From contig CAOKDX010000010.1 of the NCBI GenBank assembly GCA_948467395.1, forward strand, positions 1 through 64,000: a DNA stretch of 64,000 nt. The letters are read 5' to 3'. Of the stretch, positions 61,783 to 64,000 are shown one piece after another. A model generated the notes under the pieces. It searched no databases, was not told where the DNA came from, and saw only the letters and a list, made by a program, of their open reading frames with translations. A program made the translations under genes and the position numbers. The stretch comes from an uncultured Clostridia bacterium (lineage in GTDB: Bacteria > Bacillota > Clostridia > Lachnospirales > Lachnospiraceae). The first letter of the stretch is position 1. The number at the start of each line of letters is the position of its first letter.

Positions 61783-63288
61783 ATGCGAGTGACCAATTCA
61801 ATGATGCGCAACAATTCGATGCTGAATATGCAGAAGAACAAAGTTGCCTACAATAAATATCTGATGCAGTACAATACACAGAAGAAGATCCAGCGTCCTT
61901 CTGATGATCCGATCATTGCGGCCAAAGCATTGAAATACCGCACCACTCTGGTAGAGATCGATCAGTATCTGAAGAATATTGATGACGCCACTTCCTGGAT
62001 GGATGCCACAGAGACCGTGCTGAATGATGTGGACAGCGTGCTGAGGAATATGGTGGACTATTTTACCCAGGCAGCTACCGGCACTGTGAATTCAGACGAC
62101 CGGGCAGATATCGTGGCGAATCTCAAGCAGTATTCCTATTATATATATGAGCAGGATGCCAACAGCGATTATGCGGGACGTTATCTCTTTACGGGTTACC
62201 GCACCGATGTGCCGCTTCTCTTCAATGAGGAGCAGCGCGATGTGACATATACCATTACAGAAAAGCTGGATGTGGACAATATCAGGCAGTACCAGTATGT
62301 GTATGGCGGAGCGGAGTATGGCGATAACAAAACGGCAGATCAGTATGCCAGCGAGGCTTCTAAATTTGAGAATACCCACAGGATCTTTCTGTCCTATGAC
62401 GACTGTGACCTGAAGGACGATCAGGGGAATCTGAAAAGTATCCAGCTCACCTATGTGGATCAGGCGGGGGTGACCCAGACACTGACCCCCATTACAAAAA
62501 ATATAGAGGACAATACTGTATATAACGAACATCTTCATCCGGCGGCAGATGAAGTGTACTATATACCGGAGACCGGTGAACTTGTATTTGGGGATGATGT
62601 ATACAATGATGTCCGCACGGGAAAGGATTTGACGGCAGTTTATGACAAGACGGAATTCCAGATCAATGATATCCGTCCCGAGCACTATTTTTCCTGCTCT
62701 ACCGTCAATAATAAGACAGGAGAGACGGCGCTGTATACCAATGCCGGCACGCAGAAACTGAATTACCAGGTGAATTTCAGCCAGATTCTGGCGGTGAACA
62801 CAGAGGCGTGCAATGCCATTGACACATCCATCGGACGCTGTATTGAAGATATCACGAATCTGTGTAATGAGATTGATATTATGGAGAAGAATCTCGGCGC
62901 AGTGGAGAAGCGGATTGCAGAGTGCGATGAGAACGATACGACGAAGCTTGCCAGCCTGACGGAGCTGCAGGAACAGATCTCAACCCAGATCCAGCTGCAG
63001 AAGACCGTGCTGACCAACGCCCTGTCTGGCGGTATCACCACTTGTCAGAAGGCACAGGAAAAACTGAATGTGGCATGTGCGGATCACGGATCACGCTATA
63101 ACCGCATGATCATGACAAAGAATAAGCTGGAGATGCAGCAGATTGATACGGATGAGGCAAAATCAGAGAATGAGGACGCAGATCTCGGAGAGGCGATGGT
63201 GAATTTCACTGAGGCAGATCTTCTGTACCAGGCGGTGTTAGGAGCCACCTCCAAGATTTTGGGACAGTCCCTGCTTAACTTCATATAA
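61783..63288 (+). CDS. flgL: Flagellar hook-associated protein FlgL
   Basis: This 501-residue flagellin-like protein has the N-terminal block MRVTNSMMRNNSMLNMQKNK and 'QRPSDDPIIAAKALKYRTTL', and C-terminal 'NFTEADLLYQAVLGATSKIL'. These pack as coiled-coil D0/D1 of the second junction ring. It is longer than the ~300-residue standard because of a central acidic insertion (~140-330). Ribosome site gcaaggaggaatttgga. Confidence 0.9.
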   Translation: MRVTNSMMRNNSMLNMQKNKVAYNKYLMQYNTQKKIQRPSDDPIIAAKALKYRTTLVEIDQYLKNIDDATSWMDATETVLNDVDSVLRNMVDYFTQAATGTVNSDDRADIVANLKQYSYYIYEQDANSDYAGRYLFTGYRTDVPLLFNEEQRDVTYTITEKLDVDNIRQYQYVYGGAEYGDNKTADQYASEASKFENTHRIFLSYDDCDLKDDQGNLKSIQLTYVDQAGVTQTLTPITKNIEDNTVYNEHLHPAADEVYYIPETGELVFGDDVYNDVRTGKDLTAVYDKTEFQINDIRPEHYFSCSTVNNKTGETALYTNAGTQKLNYQVNFSQILAVNTEACNAIDTSIGRCIEDITNLCNEIDIMEKNLGAVEKRIAECDENDTTKLASLTELQEQISTQIQLQKTVLTNALSGGITTCQKAQEKLNVACADHGSRYNRMIMTKNKLEMQQIDTDEAKSENEDADLGEAMVNFTEADLLYQAVLGATSKILGQSLLNFI

Positions 63289-63316
63289 AAACGGGAATGA
63301 CATAAGGAGGAAGGGT

Positions 63317-63769
63317 ATGCTTGTAAAGACGAAATTTTTTGGAGAAGTAGACCTGCCGGAAGAGAAGATCCTGACCTTTGAACGGGGTCTGATTGGTCTG
63401 GCGGACTACAAACGGTTTACGATCCTGTATGACTGTGAAAAAGAAGAAACCAATATCTCATGGCTCCAGAGTGTGGATGAGCCGACGCTGGCACTTCCGG
63501 TAATAAAGCCGTGGCTGGTAAAAGAAGAATATAATCCCACGGTGGAGGATGAACTGTTGTCTCCCCTTGGGGAACTGACAGAAGAGAATCTGGTGATTCT
63601 TCTGACAATGACGGTTCCGGCGGATATCAAAGAAATGACAGTGAATCTGAAAGCGCCGATCATAATCAATGCAGATACAAGAAAAGCGGTACAGATCATT
63701 GCCGATAACCAGGACTATGAGGTGAAATACAAAGTATACGAAATCCTCAATAAAAAGCAGGAGGGGTAA
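63317..63769 (+). CDS. fliW: Flagellar assembly factor FliW
   Basis: This 150-residue FliW has the N-terminal 'TKFFGEVDLPEEKILTFERG' and 'GLIGLADYKRFTILYD' blocks and a core beta-barrel. It binds flagellin and, when free, the CsrA protein, thereby relieving CsrA repression of flagellin translation. It is encoded 4 bases before csrA, as in Bacillus and other Firmicutes. Confidence 0.94.
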   Translation: MLVKTKFFGEVDLPEEKILTFERGLIGLADYKRFTILYDCEKEETNISWLQSVDEPTLALPVIKPWLVKEEYNPTVEDELLSPLGELTEENLVILLTMTVPADIKEMTVNLKAPIIINADTRKAVQIIADNQDYEVKYKVYEILNKKQEG

Positions 63770-63773
63770 TCAT

Positions 63774-63995
63774 ATGCTGGCTTTGTCAAGAAAAATCAAC
63801 CAGTCGATCATATTAAATGACAATATCGAGGTCACCATACTGGAGATCAAGGGAGATCAGATTAAGATTGGGATTGACGCACCCAAAACGGTGCCGATTT
63901 ACCGAAAAGAAATTTATACCCAGATCAAGGATGCCAATACCGAGGCAGCCAAGACGGCTACGCCGGATGCACTGTCCCGGTTTATGCAGTCATAA
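63774..63995 (+). CDS. csrA: Carbon storage regulator CsrA
   Basis: This 73-residue RNA-binding CsrA (MLALSRKINQSIILNDNIEV) has the conserved Leu4 and Arg6 of the RNA contact and the VPIYRKEIY strand. It blocks ribosome sites containing GGA motifs, principally in flagellin mRNA, and is countered by FliW. Ribosome site caggaggggtaatcat. The flagellin gene itself is not in the window and probably follows downstream. Confidence 0.95.
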   Translation: MLALSRKINQSIILNDNIEVTILEIKGDQIKIGIDAPKTVPIYRKEIYTQIKDANTEAAKTATPDALSRFMQS

Positions 63996-64000
63996 AGCAT

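Overview
The window looks like chromosome from a motile, saccharolytic member of the Clostridia, most likely Lachnospiraceae. The backbone is GC-moderate with strong AGGAGG-type ribosome sites and 17-bp-spaced sigma-A promoters. It carries Firmicute-type gene sets (DUF4364, DUF6145-like, DUF1385-prmC-prfA, SPFH/NfeD, FliW/CsrA flagellar cluster, paired ParE/ParC). The species cannot be named from this sequence alone.

Positions 1-9609 are accessory DNA. The first 2.2 kb is the wreck of an older integrated element: a group II intron fragment, a frameshifted and truncated IS3 transposase, an AbiH abortive-infection gene without its 5' end, and the last 48 codons of a Tn916-type integrase. Next comes an apparently complete 7.4-kb integrative mobilizable/replicating element (about 2180-9609). 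It is bounded by an 11-bp direct repeat lying inside the first codons of a low-molecular-weight protein tyrosine phosphatase gene. Its right half is a Tn916-like core: DUF961, an FtsK-type ATPase, a pMV158 RepB-like rolling-circle initiator with a recognisable nick-site hairpin just upstream, Xis and Int. Its left half is AT-rich cargo of unknown role: a divergent XRE regulator, a secreted Lys-rich protein, a small HTH protein and a DUF6076-type gene split by a 13-bp tandem duplication.

Positions 9.6-23.1 kb hold the restored phosphatase, an iron-sulfur-flavoprotein-like oxidoreductase, a translationally coupled FAD/Rieske oxidoreductase and DUF255 thioredoxin-fold protein, and two giant secreted GH43 arabinanase-like paralogues behind near-identical promoters. 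Positions 23.1-32 kb hold ArsC/Spx-like, thioesterase, AI-2E transporter, argH (minus), CPBP protease, lytic transglycosylase, pyrophosphatase, a zinc-ribbon HTH protein and a minus-strand operon malic enzyme - TIGR01212 radical SAM - DUF4364.

Positions 32.2-48 kb are housekeeping: UDP-sugar pyrophosphorylase, rho, rpmE, DUF1385, prmC, prfA, GNAT, MATE, a SpoU-type rRNA/tRNA methyltransferase, NfeD, SPFH, argF, citrate synthase, a DUF6145-like protein, coaX and dusB. Positions 47.6-52.6 kb hold a MarR regulator with a palindromic operator candidate before an esterase, then a MacA/MacB-type ABC exporter. Positions 52.7-57 kb are topoisomerase IV (parE-parC). From 57.1 kb to the end is a late flagellar operon behind a sigma-28-like promoter: flgM, flgN, two flgK paralogues, flgL, fliW, csrA. 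No rRNA, tRNA or CRISPR array was seen.
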